Counted from the first letter of the stretch, positions 16,544 to 25,697 are shown. The stretch is DNA of 64,000 bases from Pseudomonas gingeri (GCF_013386115.1 NZ_JACAOR010000006.1:148473-212472), one strand, 5' to 3'. Notes: a model not told the origin generated them from the sequence alone. Program-made: numbers and translations.

Positions 16544-16568
16544 CCCTTTTCCAGAACATCACAAACCT

Positions 16569-16655
16569 TGCAGGAGCTGGCTTGCCAGCGATGGCGTCCG
16601 AAAGGTTGATGTACGACTTTACGGCCCCATCGCCGGCAAGCCGGCTCCTACAGGG
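16569..16655. repeat. REP doublet
   Basis: Inverted arms GCAGGAGCTGGCTTGCCAGC and GCCGGCAAGCCGGCTCCTAC between the convergent DUF3010 and cdhR genes; it may also act as a shared 3' end structure. Confidence 0.92.
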
Positions 16656-16663
16656 AGCCCCCC

Positions 16664-17608
16664 CTACACCTTGATCCCGCGCCGGTCCTCCCGTGGACAC
16701 TGGGCGAACCGGGCCCGGTAGCTGCGGGTGAAGTACGACGGCGACTCGAAGCCGCTGGCGATACTCACTTCCAGTACGCTCATGTCGGTCTGGCGCAGCA
16801 ACTGGCGGGCCTTCTCCAGGCGCAGGCCCAGATAGAAGTTGCTCGGGGTGTCCTTGAGATAGAGGCGGAACAGGCGCTCCAGCTGACGCCGCGTGACTTT
16901 GATCGATTCCGCCAGCTCCAGCGTGCTCAGCGGCGGCTCCATGTGCTGCTCCATCTCGCCGACCACCTGCACCAGCTTCTTGTTGCTGATGCCGTAGCGC
17001 GTGGCGATCTGCATGCGCTGGTGGTCCTTGCGCGGGCGGATCCGCCCGAGCACGAACTGTTCCGACACCTGGATCGCCAGCTCCGGCCCGTGGGCCTGGC
17101 CGATCAGGTCGAGCATCATGTCGATGGATGCCGTGCCGCCCGCGCAGGTGATGCGTCGGCGGTCGATCTCGAACAGTTCCTGGGTCACCTCCAGTTGCGG
17201 ATAGGATTCCTTGAAGGCCTCCAGCGCTTCCCAGTGCAGGGTCACGCGATGGCCTTCGAGCAGGCCGGCCTCGGCCAGCACCACGCTGCCGGTGTCGATC
17301 CCACCGAGGGTGACGCCATCGTGATCGAGACGACGCAACCAGTGCTCCAGGGCCGGGGTCACGAACTTCAGCGGCTCGAAGCCGGCCACCACCAGCAAGG
17401 TCGCGCCCTTCTTCAGCGGCTCCAGCGCCGCATCGGCGTTGACCGACATGCCGTTGCTAGCCAGCACCGCGCCGCCGTCGGCACTGAGCACATGCCAGCG
17501 GTACAGCTCGCCACGAAAGCGATTGGCCACGCGCAGCGGCTCGATCGCCGAGATAAAGCCCATCGCCGAAAAACCCGGCATCAGCAAGAAGTAGAAATCC
17601 TGGGACAT
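16664..17608 (-). CDS. cdhR: Carnitine-responsive AraC/GlxA-type regulator
   Basis: A 314-aa transcription factor with a DJ-1/PfpI-like N-terminal domain (about 1-190, MPGFSAMGFISAIEPLRVAN) and a C-terminal AraC helix-turn-helix (about 215-310, LAESIKVTRRQLERLFR). The class includes GbdR and CdhR. It is divergent from caiX, the first carnitine gene, as cdhR is in P. aeruginosa, where it activates the caiX-cdhCAB operon in response to carnitine. The start at 17608 (MSQDFYF) is preferred; the longer frame extends into the promoter region. No strong Shine-Dalgarno is visible. Confidence 0.88.
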   Translation of the reverse strand: MSQDFYFLLMPGFSAMGFISAIEPLRVANRFRGELYRWHVLSADGGAVLASNGMSVNADAALEPLKKGATLLVVAGFEPLKFVTPALEHWLRRLDHDGVTLGGIDTGSVVLAEAGLLEGHRVTLHWEALEAFKESYPQLEVTQELFEIDRRRITCAGGTASIDMMLDLIGQAHGPELAIQVSEQFVLGRIRPRKDHQRMQIATRYGISNKKLVQVVGEMEQHMEPPLSTLELAESIKVTRRQLERLFRLYLKDTPSNFYLGLRLEKARQLLRQTDMSVLEVSIASGFESPSYFTRSYRARFAQCPREDRRGIKV

Positions 17609-17803
17609 GGAGCGCACTCGCAAGACGGGTAGCGTTGCCGATGTGATACGCCAGTTCGACGACGACGACAAGAGCACAGGTCGCTGCTGTGCAAGAGTCA
17701 GTCGCCGCTGTGCGTTTTCAGTGGGCCAGAGCTGCGTAACTTGAGCATCACCGGTGCATCAGACACCGGAACCGACAATAAACGACCTGCCGAGGAAACC
17801 ATC

Positions 17804-18748
17804 ATGAAACGACTGATCAGCCGCTGTGCAATCGCACTCACCGGTACCGCGCTCTTGAGCACTGGCGTCATGGCCGCGGACCAGGCGTCCTGTCAGAACG
17901 TCCGCCTCGGTGTAGTCAACTGGACCGACGTGATCGCCACCAGCGCCATGACCCAGGTGCTGCTCGACGGCCTGGGCTACCAGGTCAAGCAGACCAGCGC
18001 GTCCCAGCAGATCATCTTCGCCGGTATCCGCGACCAGCGCCTGGACATGTTCCTGGGCTACTGGAACCCGCTGATGACCCAGACCATCACACCGTTCGTC
18101 GACGCCAAGCAGGTCAAGGTCCTCGCCGAGCCGAGCCTCAAGGACGCCCGCGCGACCCTGGCCGTACCGACCTACCTGGCCGACAAGGGCCTGAAGACCT
18201 TCGCCGATATCGCCAAGTTCGAGAAGGAACTGGGCGGCAAGATCTACGGCATCGAGCCCGGCTCCGGCGCCAACACCCAGATCAAGGAAATGATTGCCAA
18301 GAACCAGTTCGGCCTGGGCAAGTTCCAGCTGGTGGAGTCCAGTGAAGCGGCCATGCTCTCGGCGGTGGATCGCGCCGTGCGTCGCAAGGAAGCCGTGGTG
18401 TTCTTCGGCTGGGCGCCGCACCCGATGAACGTCAACGTGCAGATGACCTATCTCACCGGCAGCGAAAACGCCCTGGGCCCGAACGAAGGCATGGCCACCG
18501 TCTGGACCGTCACCGCACCGACCTACGCCGCGCAATGCCCGAACGTGAACAAGCTGTTGACCAACCTGACGTTCACCGCCGAAGACGAGAGCCGGATGAT
18601 GCAACCGCTGCTCGATCACAAGGACGCGCTGGAGTCGGCCAGGCAGTGGCTCAAGGATCACCCGCAAGACAAGGCCCGCTGGCTGGAAGGGGTGACCACC
18701 TTCGACGGCAAGCCGGCCGCCGACAACCTGCAACTGACCAGCAAGTAA
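17804..18748 (+). CDS. caiX: Carnitine-binding periplasmic protein CaiX
   Basis: A 314-aa OpuAC/ProX-type binding protein with a signal peptide ending MAADQ (about residue 23-25). It has the aromatic and GWAPHPMN patterns of choline, carnitine and betaine binding proteins and resembles the CbcX-type protein at 28118-29065. In P. aeruginosa CaiX binds carnitine and uses the CbcWV core transporter, whose genes lie here at 29135-31155. The start at 17804 gives a proper signal peptide and has GAGGAAACC upstream. It is first in the carnitine operon, divergent from cdhR across about 195 bases. Confidence 0.9.
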   Translation: MKRLISRCAIALTGTALLSTGVMAADQASCQNVRLGVVNWTDVIATSAMTQVLLDGLGYQVKQTSASQQIIFAGIRDQRLDMFLGYWNPLMTQTITPFVDAKQVKVLAEPSLKDARATLAVPTYLADKGLKTFADIAKFEKELGGKIYGIEPGSGANTQIKEMIAKNQFGLGKFQLVESSEAAMLSAVDRAVRRKEAVVFFGWAPHPMNVNVQMTYLTGSENALGPNEGMATVWTVTAPTYAAQCPNVNKLLTNLTFTAEDESRMMQPLLDHKDALESARQWLKDHPQDKARWLEGVTTFDGKPAADNLQLTSK

Positions 18749-18765
18749 ACCACCGAAAATCGCAC

Positions 18766-18787
18766 CCGCAGCCCACGACGGCTGCGG
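18766..18787 (+). other. Intercistronic hairpin between caiX and cdhC
   Basis: Perfect 8-base arms CCGCAGCC and GGCTGCGG with a 6-base loop. No T-run follows, so it is unlikely to be a full terminator. It could protect the caiX message 3' end, allowing more binding protein than enzyme, or act as a weak attenuator. Confidence 0.5.
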
Positions 18788-18820
18788 TGTGAACCACCAC
18801 GCCTGTAAGGAACCCGCACC

Positions 18821-19708
18821 ATGAACCACGACGTCATCATCACCTGCGCACTCACCGGTGCTGGCGACACGACCGGCAGAAGCCCTCACGTTCCGGTCAC
18901 GCCCAAACAGATCGCCGCGGCTGCCGTTGAGGCGGCCAAGGCCGGTGCCACCGTGGTGCATTGCCATGTGCGCAATCCCGAAACCGGCAAGTTCAGCCGC
19001 GACGTGGCGCTCTACCGCGAAGTGATGGAGCGCATCCGCGAGGCGGACGTCGACATCATCGTCAACCTCACCGCCGGCATGGGCGGCGACCTGGAAATCG
19101 GCGCCGGCGAAAACCCGATGGAGTTCGGTCCGAACACCGACCTGGTCGGCCCGCTGACCCGCCTGGCCCACGTCGAGGCGCTGCTGCCGGAAATCTGCAC
19201 CCTGGACTGCGGCACCCTGAATTTCGGCGACGGCGACACCATCTACGTCTCCACTCCGGCGCAGTTGCGTGCCGGCGCCAAACGCATTCAAGAGCTGGGC
19301 GTGAAGGCCGAGCTGGAAATCTTCGACACCGGTCACCTGTGGTTCGCCAAGCAGATGATGAAGGAAGGCCTGCTGGACGACCCGTTGTTCCAACTGTGCC
19401 TGGGCATCCCCTGGGGCGCACCGGCCGACACCACCACCATGAAGGCCATGGTCGACAACCTGCCGGCAGGCGCGGTATGGGCCGGTTTCGGTATCGGTCG
19501 CATGCAGATGCCGATGGCCGCGCAAGCGGTGCTGCTGGGCGGCAACGTGCGGGTCGGACTGGAAGACAACCTGTGGCTGGACAAGGGCGTCCTGGCGACC
19601 AACGGCCAACTGGTCGAGCGCGCCACGGAGATCCTCAGCCGCATGGGTAGCCGCGTCCTGACCCCGGCCGAAGGTCGGGCGAAGATGGGCCTGACCAAGC
19701 GCGGTTGA
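18821..19708 (+). CDS. cdhC: 3-dehydrocarnitine cleavage enzyme (BKACE family)
   Basis: A 295-aa beta-keto acid cleavage enzyme (formerly DUF849). It should convert 3-dehydrocarnitine plus acetyl-CoA to betainyl-CoA plus acetoacetate. The metal-binding HCHVR motif is present (H47, H49), and a TIM-barrel pattern runs to [10 protein letters not shown] near the C-terminus. Start ATG has AAGGAA upstream. It lies between caiX and cdhA, the order known for the carnitine operon. A cytoplasmic enzyme. Confidence 0.92.
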   Translation: MNHDVIITCALTGAGDTTGRSPHVPVTPKQIAAAAVEAAKAGATVVHCHVRNPETGKFSRDVALYREVMERIREADVDIIVNLTAGMGGDLEIGAGENPMEFGPNTDLVGPLTRLAHVEALLPEICTLDCGTLNFGDGDTIYVSTPAQLRAGAKRIQELGVKAELEIFDTGHLWFAKQMMKEGLLDDPLFQLCLGIPWGAPADTTTMKAMVDNLPAGAVWAGFGIGRMQMPMAAQAVLLGGNVRVGLEDNLWLDKGVLATNGQLVERATEILSRMGSRVLTPAEGRAKMGLTKRG

Positions 19709-19730
19709 TCCCCATACCTCCTCCCCCGCT

Positions 19731-19820
19731 GTGGGAGCCGGCTTGCCGGCGATGAACGATAACGCGGTCCGCCTGCTGGACCGTGGTGCCTGGATCGCCA
19801 GCAAGCCGGCTCCTACAAGG
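19731..19820. repeat. REP doublet inside the carnitine operon
   Basis: Arms GTGGGAGCCGGCTTGCCGGC and GCCAGCAAGCCGGCTCCTAC in the 141-base cdhC-cdhA gap. Confidence 0.92.
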
Positions 19821-19849
19821 GAATCGAAAACTCTTTCAGGACCGCACTC

Positions 19850-20815
19850 ATGAGCTTTATCACCGAAATCAAAACCTTCGCCGCCCTGGGCAGCGGTGTC
19901 ATCGGCAGCGGCTGGGTCTCCCGCGCCCTCGCCCATGGCCTCGACGTGATCGCCTGGGACCCGGCGCCCGGCGCCGAGGCGGCCCTGCGCAAGCGCGTCG
20001 CCAACGCCTGGGGTGCCCTGGAGAAACAGGGCCTGGCCCCTGGCGCCTCGCAAGACCGCCTGCGCTTTGTCGCCACCATCGAAGAATGCGTGAAAGACGC
20101 CGACTTCATCCAGGAAAGCGCGCCGGAACGCCTTGAACTGAAACTCGAACTGCACGGCAAGATCAGTGCCGCAGCCAAGCCCAATGCCCTGATCGGCTCC
20201 AGCACCTCGGGCCTGTTGCCCAGCGAATTCTACGAAGGCGCCACCCACCCGGAGCGCTGCGTGGTCGGCCATCCGTTCAACCCGGTGTACCTGCTGCCGC
20301 TGGTGGAAGTGGTCGGCGGCAAGAACACCGCCCCTGAAGCCGTGCAGGCGGCGATGAAAGTCTATGAATCCCTCGGCATGCGCCCACTGCATGTGCGCAA
20401 GGAAGTCCCGGGCTTTATCGCCGACCGCCTGCTCGAAGCGCTGTGGCGCGAGGCGCTGCATCTGGTCAACGACGGCGTCGCCACCACCGGCGAAATCGAC
20501 GATGCGATCCGCTTCGGCGCCGGCCTGCGCTGGTCGTTCATGGGCACCTTCCTGACCTACACCCTGGCCGGTGGCGATGCTGGCATGCGCCACTTCATGG
20601 CGCAGTTCGGCCCGGCGCTGCAACTGCCGTGGACCTACCTGCCGGCGCCGGAGCTGACCGACAAACTGATCGACGACGTGGTCGACGGCACCAGCGACCA
20701 GTTGGGCAAGCACAGCATTTCGGCCCTGGAACGCTATCGCGACGACTGCCTGCTGGCGGTGCTGGAAGCGGTGAAGACCACCAAGGCCAAGCATGGCATG
20801 AGTTTCAGCGAGTAA
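19850..20815 (+). CDS. cdhA: L-carnitine 3-dehydrogenase
   Basis: A 321-aa NAD-dependent enzyme of the 3-hydroxyacyl-CoA dehydrogenase family that oxidises L-carnitine to 3-dehydrocarnitine. It has GSGVIGSGW (G14, G16, G19) near the N-terminus, the IGSSTSGL stretch and the [13 protein letters not shown] catalytic region. Flanked by REP doublets, it lies between cdhC and the thioesterase cdhB. Length fits the family. Confidence 0.93.
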   Translation: MSFITEIKTFAALGSGVIGSGWVSRALAHGLDVIAWDPAPGAEAALRKRVANAWGALEKQGLAPGASQDRLRFVATIEECVKDADFIQESAPERLELKLELHGKISAAAKPNALIGSSTSGLLPSEFYEGATHPERCVVGHPFNPVYLLPLVEVVGGKNTAPEAVQAAMKVYESLGMRPLHVRKEVPGFIADRLLEALWREALHLVNDGVATTGEIDDAIRFGAGLRWSFMGTFLTYTLAGGDAGMRHFMAQFGPALQLPWTYLPAPELTDKLIDDVVDGTSDQLGKHSISALERYRDDCLLAVLEAVKTTKAKHGMSFSE

Positions 20816-20874
20816 AGGGGCGGCCCTTTCAAGGGCAAGCCATGTCCATCAATCCGGCCTGAAGTACAAACCTT

Positions 20875-20959
20875 GTAGGAGCCGGCTTGCTGGCGATGGG
20901 GCCGGCGAGCCTTGCATCGCCAGATCGGCCGCTATCGCCAGCAAGCCGGCTCCTGCAGG
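20875..20959. repeat. REP doublet between cdhA and cdhB
   Basis: Arms GTAGGAGCCGGCTTGCTGGC and GCCAGCAAGCCGGCTCCTGC. A longer cdhB reading frame runs through it and is not real coding sequence. Confidence 0.92.
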
Positions 20960-20988
20960 AAACGCCCCATTGCCACTGGAACACCGCC

Positions 20989-21465
20989 ATGCCCACCCTC
21001 ACCACCTACACCACCGAAGTCATCCCCGACTGGGTCGACTACAACGGCCACCTGCGCGACGCCTTCTATCTGCTGATCTTCAGCTATGCCACCGACGCCC
21101 TGATGGAGCGCCTGGGCATGGACAGCAACAATCGCGAAGCCACCGGCAGCTCGCTGTTCACCCTCGAACTGCACCTCAACTACCTGCACGAAGTGAAGCT
21201 CGGCGCCCAGGTCGAAGTACACACCCGGATCATCGGCTACGACGCCAAGCGCCTGCACCTCTACCACAGCCTGCACCTGGTGGGCGGTGACAAGGAACTG
21301 GCCGGCAACGAACAGATGCTGCTGCACGTCGACCTCGCCGGCCCGCGTTCGGCCCCATTCAGCGCAGCCGTGCTGGAAAAGCTGCAAGCCATTGCCGAGG
21401 ATCAGGCCGACCTGCCGGCCCCCGAGTACATCGGCCGCGTGATTGGACTGCCCGCGAAAAAATAA
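20989..21465 (+). CDS. cdhB: Betainyl-CoA thioesterase
   Basis: A 158-aa hot-dog fold thioesterase of the 4-hydroxybenzoyl-CoA type, with DYNGHLRDAFY (D17-H21) as the active-site helix start. It should hydrolyse betainyl-CoA, the CdhC product, to glycine betaine and CoA. The start at 20989 is chosen because the upstream part of the frame is REP sequence. The hydroxylase gene follows 24 bases later. Confidence 0.88.
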   Translation: MPTLTTYTTEVIPDWVDYNGHLRDAFYLLIFSYATDALMERLGMDSNNREATGSSLFTLELHLNYLHEVKLGAQVEVHTRIIGYDAKRLHLYHSLHLVGGDKELAGNEQMLLHVDLAGPRSAPFSAAVLEKLQAIAEDQADLPAPEYIGRVIGLPAKK

Positions 21466-21489
21466 CAATCCCTCGAAAAGGAGCTCACC

Positions 21490-22653
21490 GTGAACACCGC
21501 CGCCGCGTTTGCCGATTTCCGCAGTTATCCGCTGATCAGTGCCCTGACCGCCGTGCATCCGCTGGCGGATCGCCTCGAGGTGTATTGGGCGGACGGGCGC
21601 ATCAGTCCGTACCACCACGTGTGGCTGCGGGACAACTGTCCGTGCCCGCAGTGCGTGTACACGGTGACCCGTGAACAGGTCCTGGAAATCGTCGATGTGC
21701 CCGAGGACCTGGCACCCGCCGCCATCCGCATCGACGACAGCGGCTGCCTGTGCATCGACTGGCAGGACGGCCACGCCAGCCGCTTCGACCCGGGCTGGCT
21801 GCGGGCCCATGCCTATGACGATGAGTCGCGCATCGAGCGCCAGGCCGGCAAACCGAAAAGCCGGCTGTGGGACAGCAGCCTGGCGTTGCCGGTGTTCGAG
21901 TTCGCCGCGCTGAAGGAAGATCCGCAGATTCTGCTGCAATGGCTGGTGGCATTGCGCGACACCGGCCTGACCCAGGTGCGTGGCGTGCCCACCGAGCCCG
22001 GCTCGTTGTCCGAGGTGGCGAAGCTGATCGCGTTTATCCGCCAGACCAACTTCGGCGTGCTGTTCAACGTGCAATCCAAGGCCGACGCCGACAGCAATGC
22101 CTACACCGCCTTCAACCTGCCGCTGCACAGCGACCTGCCGACCCGCGAGCTGCAACCGGGCCTGCAATTCCTGCATTGCCTGGTGAACGATGCCGAGGGC
22201 GGCGAGAGTATTTTCGTCGACGGATTTGCCATTGCCGACGCGTTGCGCCGGGAGGAGCCGGCGGCGTTTCGCGCGCTCTGCGAGATTCCCGTGGAGTTCC
22301 GCAACAAGGACCGTCACAGCGACTACCGCTGCCTGGCACCGATCATTGCCCTGGACAGTCTCGGCCAGGTCAGCGAGATCCGCATGGCCAACTTCCTGCG
22401 CGGGCCGTTCGATGCCTCCAAGCAACAGATGCCGGTGTTGTACGGTGCCTACCGGCGCTTTATCGCCATGACCCGCGAAGCACGCTTCCGCATCATGCAG
22501 CGACTCAACCCGGGCGAACTCTGGTGCTTCGACAACCGCCGCACCCTGCACGCGCGCAACGCCTTCGACCCGGCCACCGGCGCGCGACATTTCCAGGGCT
22601 GCTATATCGACCGGGATGAATTGCTGTCGCGGATCCTGGTGTTGCAGCGTTGA
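21490..22653 (+). CDS. Gamma-butyrobetaine hydroxylase
   Basis: A 387-aa 2-oxoglutarate/Fe(II) dioxygenase that hydroxylates gamma-butyrobetaine to L-carnitine. An N-terminal zinc site is visible (C50, C52, C55, H95), followed by the TauD-type fold with the iron ligands H213-x-D215 and H354. The match to the BBOX/TMLH family is full length. Start is GTG at 21490 with AAGGAG upstream, 24 bases after cdhB, so it reads as last gene of the carnitine operon, feeding carnitine to CdhA. Confidence 0.9.
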   Translation: MNTAAAFADFRSYPLISALTAVHPLADRLEVYWADGRISPYHHVWLRDNCPCPQCVYTVTREQVLEIVDVPEDLAPAAIRIDDSGCLCIDWQDGHASRFDPGWLRAHAYDDESRIERQAGKPKSRLWDSSLALPVFEFAALKEDPQILLQWLVALRDTGLTQVRGVPTEPGSLSEVAKLIAFIRQTNFGVLFNVQSKADADSNAYTAFNLPLHSDLPTRELQPGLQFLHCLVNDAEGGESIFVDGFAIADALRREEPAAFRALCEIPVEFRNKDRHSDYRCLAPIIALDSLGQVSEIRMANFLRGPFDASKQQMPVLYGAYRRFIAMTREARFRIMQRLNPGELWCFDNRRTLHARNAFDPATGARHFQGCYIDRDELLSRILVLQR

Positions 22654-22726
22654 GTCCGCGATAGTCCGACACGGGGCCCATCTCGAGTTGGACTATTTTG
22701 TGGGGCGCAGGGTGTCAGTTACCCCG

Positions 22727-22850
22727 CGTTATCGTTAACGGCCATCGCGAGCAAGCTTGCTCCTACAGTTTCGCGGCGTGCGCGGTATTGGCCAACGACC
22801 GATATCCTGTAGGAGCAAGCTTGCTCGCGATGAACGATAACGCGGTCCGC
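22727..22850. repeat. Inverted REP-like arms of the CGAGCAAGCTTGCTC type
   Basis: Two arms in opposite orientation: ATCGCGAGCAAGCTTGCTCC (22743-22762) and its mate GAGCAAGCTTGCTCGCGATG starting near 22813, with ATCGTTAACG/AACGATAACG arms outside. This REP sequence class differs from the others in the window. It fills most of the gap after the hydroxylase gene. Confidence 0.85.
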
Positions 22851-23036
22851 CTATTGAACCCGATCCAGCTGTTTCATCACCCGCTGCTCCACCACTTCCA
22901 GTACCTCGCAACCATCATCCAGCAACGCGTACACCACCTCCAGCACATGCCGGAAATCCTGCTCATCCAGATTGTTGATCGTGGCACAGGCCAGGGTTTG
23001 CGAAAGATCGCGCAACACAACCATAGCCCAAGCCAC
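22851..23036 (-). CDS. Small acidic helical protein, possibly a truncated gene
   Basis: A frame of 61 aa starting at GTG 23036. It is Leu/Val/Glu-rich and predicted helical (LDEQDFRHVLEVVYALLDDG), unlike the shadow frames around it. No Shine-Dalgarno is seen, and a stop lies only nine codons upstream of the GTG. A neighbouring frame (to about 23077) may hold its former N-terminus, so this could be a frameshifted remnant. I do not recognise the family. Confidence 0.35.
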   Translation of the reverse strand: MAWAMVVLRDLSQTLACATINNLDEQDFRHVLEVVYALLDDGCEVLEVVEQRVMKQLDRVQ

Positions 23037-23165
23037 CTCGTGGCAGTTGCAGCGTCATGAGAGTATCGACCGCCCACTCCTGGCGTACCTGCTTCAGGTC
23101 AATGGCACGCTCGGCAACGTCATATCCAGTTCCTCTGAGCGATACCTATTGCCTCAACAGCAAAC

Positions 23166-23681
23166 ATGACCCATACAAACACCCCGTCCGGAGACATCGC
23201 CCTGGCCGCGGCCTTTCAGCAACTGATGCAAGTAGTGCTGAACATCCGGGGGACGGGTGTCTCGCTCAAGCAGGTTCAGCATGCACCTGTCTTCAGCTAT
23301 CTGATGACGCCAAAACAATTCGACAGGATCAGAAAGATCTGCAGGCAACAAGGCTGGCCTGTACCGAATCGACGTGGGATCCTGATCGATCTGTTCGCCA
23401 TCGCCCACCCCTTGGAATCACGGGAAACCAAGGACCACTGCAGCCCCGAACAGGCGTTGGAGATTTTGACGAACGCCTACTCTCCCTACAGCCAGATCGG
23501 GCTCAACAAGCCCAAAAGCGCGCAGGGGATTATCTTCAATACGGGTCGGAAGGTAAGGGTAGGCACCGCGAGCTACTATGCCCTGGCGGTCGTGAAGGTC
23601 TGTCAGGAAGGCACCGAAAAATACTTGGCCCCGGTCACCGCTTATCATGCGACCGAGGCCAAGATTCGAAACATCAGTTGA
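23166..23681 (+). CDS. Hypothetical protein in a variable patch
   Basis: A 171-aa soluble protein, no signal peptide or membrane segment, not recognised. The C-terminal 65 residues alternate in short strand-like stretches (GIIFNTGRKVRVGTASYYAL, APVTAYHATEAKIRN) and recall small nuclease or toxin domains in texture only. Base composition is visibly less GC-rich than the flanking catabolic genes. No good Shine-Dalgarno precedes the ATG. No evident partner follows. It lies in the space between the carnitine operon and gbdR. Confidence 0.55.
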   Translation: MTHTNTPSGDIALAAAFQQLMQVVLNIRGTGVSLKQVQHAPVFSYLMTPKQFDRIRKICRQQGWPVPNRRGILIDLFAIAHPLESRETKDHCSPEQALEILTNAYSPYSQIGLNKPKSAQGIIFNTGRKVRVGTASYYALAVVKVCQEGTEKYLAPVTAYHATEAKIRNIS

Positions 23682-23898
23682 CTACGAGGAAGGACGGCCT
23701 TTCAGACAAGTCTCCCGCACTTAAGCAGAACAACCCAAACGCCTGCAATTTCCCTTCATGTGACCCTGGTTCATCTGGGCCTTCGCAGCTCCGCCGACAA
23801 ATTTTCTGCTGTCTGCGTAGTCATGATCAATGCTAAGCAACTACCGCTCGAATCGCAACCACCTTCGGCTGAGCGGGTGCCCCCCTGTTCCCCAGGCA

Positions 23899-23936
23899 AA
23901 AAAAACCCCGATCAAGCCGTGACAGGATCGAGGTGA
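23899..23936 (-). terminator. Intrinsic terminator (minus strand)
   Basis: Read on the minus strand: ACCTCGATC, a 12-base loop, then GATCGGGG and eight or more Ts. The stem has eight pairs with one G-T. It would end a leftward transcript from the 23940-24130 region, where no convincing gene is seen. The rest of 23682-24146 holds nothing else I can support. Confidence 0.65.
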
Positions 23937-24146
23937 GAGAGTGTCTTCAGCAGTTGACTGTCGAGAGGGTGACCAAACCATCGACGAAGCCTGCTGGGAT
24001 CCAGTGTGCCCACTCCCCCCGCCTGCGAGTTAGTCGAAAACGACCTGTTCATAGGTATGCGAGCCACTGCGACAATCTGCCCTTGCCGACACTCCCGGTG
24101 CCTACCAGAATCGAGACACGATCACGCCCTGAATAGGACAAGCGCC

Positions 24147-24410
24147 ATGATGTACGCGGATTTGATTGACCAGGAAGACCTGCTGGGCCAACTGAAGTCC
24201 CTCGGCCTGCAAGTACCCAACGGTGCCTCTGCCGAGCAGGCCTGCGAATGTGCGGTACGCGGCCTGGATGACGCGCGAGCCTATGAGCTGCGCAAGATGG
24301 TCAAGGAGATGTACACCAGCAGCGCGACGATCCTGCCGGCGGTGCGCCAGGCCATCGACAAGCAACTGCTGCCGGCGCTGGCGGAATATCAGCAGAGCCG
24401 ACCGACCTGA
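24147..24410 (+). CDS. Small conserved hypothetical protein
   Basis: An 87-aa soluble, helical protein starting at one of two adjacent ATGs (24147 or 24150); AGGACA lies upstream. It contains SAEQACECAVRGLDDARAYE and a basic helix after it. The composition matches the host chromosome. Function unknown. The longer frame from 24006 is not supported by a ribosome binding site. Confidence 0.6.
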   Translation: MMYADLIDQEDLLGQLKSLGLQVPNGASAEQACECAVRGLDDARAYELRKMVKEMYTSSATILPAVRQAIDKQLLPALAEYQQSRPT

Positions 24411-24450
24411 TTCAGGAGCGGCGGCTGGGCAATTGAAAACACAACGAAAC

Positions 24451-24525
24451 CTGCAGGAGCCGAATTGCTGGCGATAGCGGTGGTGAATGTCACATCGCAA
24501 TCCCCCGCAAGCCGGCTCCCACAGG
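24451..24525. repeat. REP doublet (degenerate)
   Basis: Arms GCAGGAGCCGAATTGCTGGC and GCAAGCCGGCTCCCACAGG between convergent genes 24147-24410 and gbdR. Confidence 0.8.
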
Positions 24526-24593
24526 TACGGTGTCTAAGCGCAAGATAGCGTCAAGCCCAGGCCCCTGCGAGGCTCAGCTTCCAGGCGAGTCGG

Positions 24594-25697
24594 TCAGAGC
24601 CTCACACTGGCAAACGTCGACTCGTTGCGCGCCTGGCTCAAGGCCGACATCGGCCCGGACAACGGAGCCAGGACCAGCGCCTGCGGAATCGGCATCATCG
24701 CCACCTGCTGGGTGGTGTTGGAGCCGACGCGCTCGTCACGCGGCGGAATACCGAAGTACTCGCGGTAGCACTTGGAGAAGTGCGGCGTGGAGACGAAGCC
24801 GCAGACCGACGCCACTTCGATGATCGACATCGGCGTCTGCTTGAGCAACTGCCGCGCCCGGATCAGTCGCAGCTTGAGGTAGTAGCGCGACGGCGAGCAG
24901 TGCAGGTACTTCTGGAACAGCCGCTCCAACTGCCGACGGGACACGGCGACATACACCGCCAGTTCGTCGAGATCGATCGGCTCTTCCAGGTTGGCTTCCA
25001 TCAGCGCGACGATTTCCTGCAGCTTCGGCTGGTTGGTGCCGAGCATGTGCTTGAGCGGCACGCGCTGGTGATCCTGTTCGTTGCGGATACGTTCGTAGAC
25101 GAACATCTCGGAGATCGCCGCCGACAGTTCACGGCCGTGATCGCGGCTGATCAGGTGCAGCATCATGTCCAGCGGCGCGGTGCCGCCGGAGCTGGTGAAA
25201 CGGTTGCGGTCGAGGGTGAACAGGCGGGTGCTCATGGCAACGCGCGGGAAAGCTTCCTGCATCGACGCCAGGCATTCCCAGTGCACGCTGCAATCGAAAC
25301 CGTCGAGCAGGCCGGCACAGGCCAACGCCCAGCTGCCGGTGCACACCGCGCCAAGGCGGCGCGACTGGCGGGCCTGGCTCTGCAACCAGGACACGTGTTC
25401 ACGGGTCACGGTGCGCTGGATACCGATGCCGCCGCAGACAATCACGGTGTCCATCGCCGGCGCTTTGTGCATGGAGGCATCGGGTGTGATCTGCAAGCCG
25501 TCGCTGGCCCAGACCTGTCCGCCGTCAACACTCAGGGTTGTCCAGCGATACAGCTCGCGACCGGACAGTTGGTTGGCCATGCGCAGCGGTTCGACCGCGG
25601 AAGCCAGGGAAATGAGCGTGAAATTGTCCAACAGCAGGAAGCCGATGGATTGAGGCGCACGGTTCTGGGGCTGGGCCCCGGACTGGAACGACGTCAT
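24594..25697 (-). CDS. gbdR: GbdR, glycine betaine / dimethylglycine-responsive activator
   Basis: A 367-aa AraC-family regulator with an N-terminal DJ-1/PfpI-like sensor domain (about 17-210) and a C-terminal double helix-turn-helix (about 225-330: LAVYVAVSRRQLERLFQKYL, IEVASVCGFVSTPHFSKCYR). Known GbdR proteins activate gbcAB, dgcAB, cbcXWV, sdaB and other genes in response to glycine betaine and dimethylglycine. It lies next to sdaB as in P. aeruginosa. GAGGAG precedes the start by 8 bases. A sigma-54 type promoter lies about 96 bases upstream of the ATG. Confidence 0.93.
   Translation of the reverse strand: MTSFQSGAQPQNRAPQSIGFLLLDNFTLISLASAVEPLRMANQLSGRELYRWTTLSVDGGQVWASDGLQITPDASMHKAPAMDTVIVCGGIGIQRTVTREHVSWLQSQARQSRRLGAVCTGSWALACAGLLDGFDCSVHWECLASMQEAFPRVAMSTRLFTLDRNRFTSSGGTAPLDMMLHLISRDHGRELSAAISEMFVYERIRNEQDHQRVPLKHMLGTNQPKLQEIVALMEANLEEPIDLDELAVYVAVSRRQLERLFQKYLHCSPSRYYLKLRLIRARQLLKQTPMSIIEVASVCGFVSTPHFSKCYREYFGIPPRDERVGSNTTQQVAMMPIPQALVLAPLSGPMSALSQARNESTFASVRL

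Noticed and set aside
17759..20794. Open frame of 1011 codons on the minus strand opposite caiX, cdhC and cdhA
   Set aside because: Antisense shadow; it runs through a REP doublet and intergenic DNA, and the plus strand holds three recognised genes.
23912..24052. Minus-strand frame of 46 codons ending in the terminator stem
   Set aside because: No Shine-Dalgarno, no recognisable family, and its end overlaps the terminator stem; noted only as a possible decayed gene or RNA.
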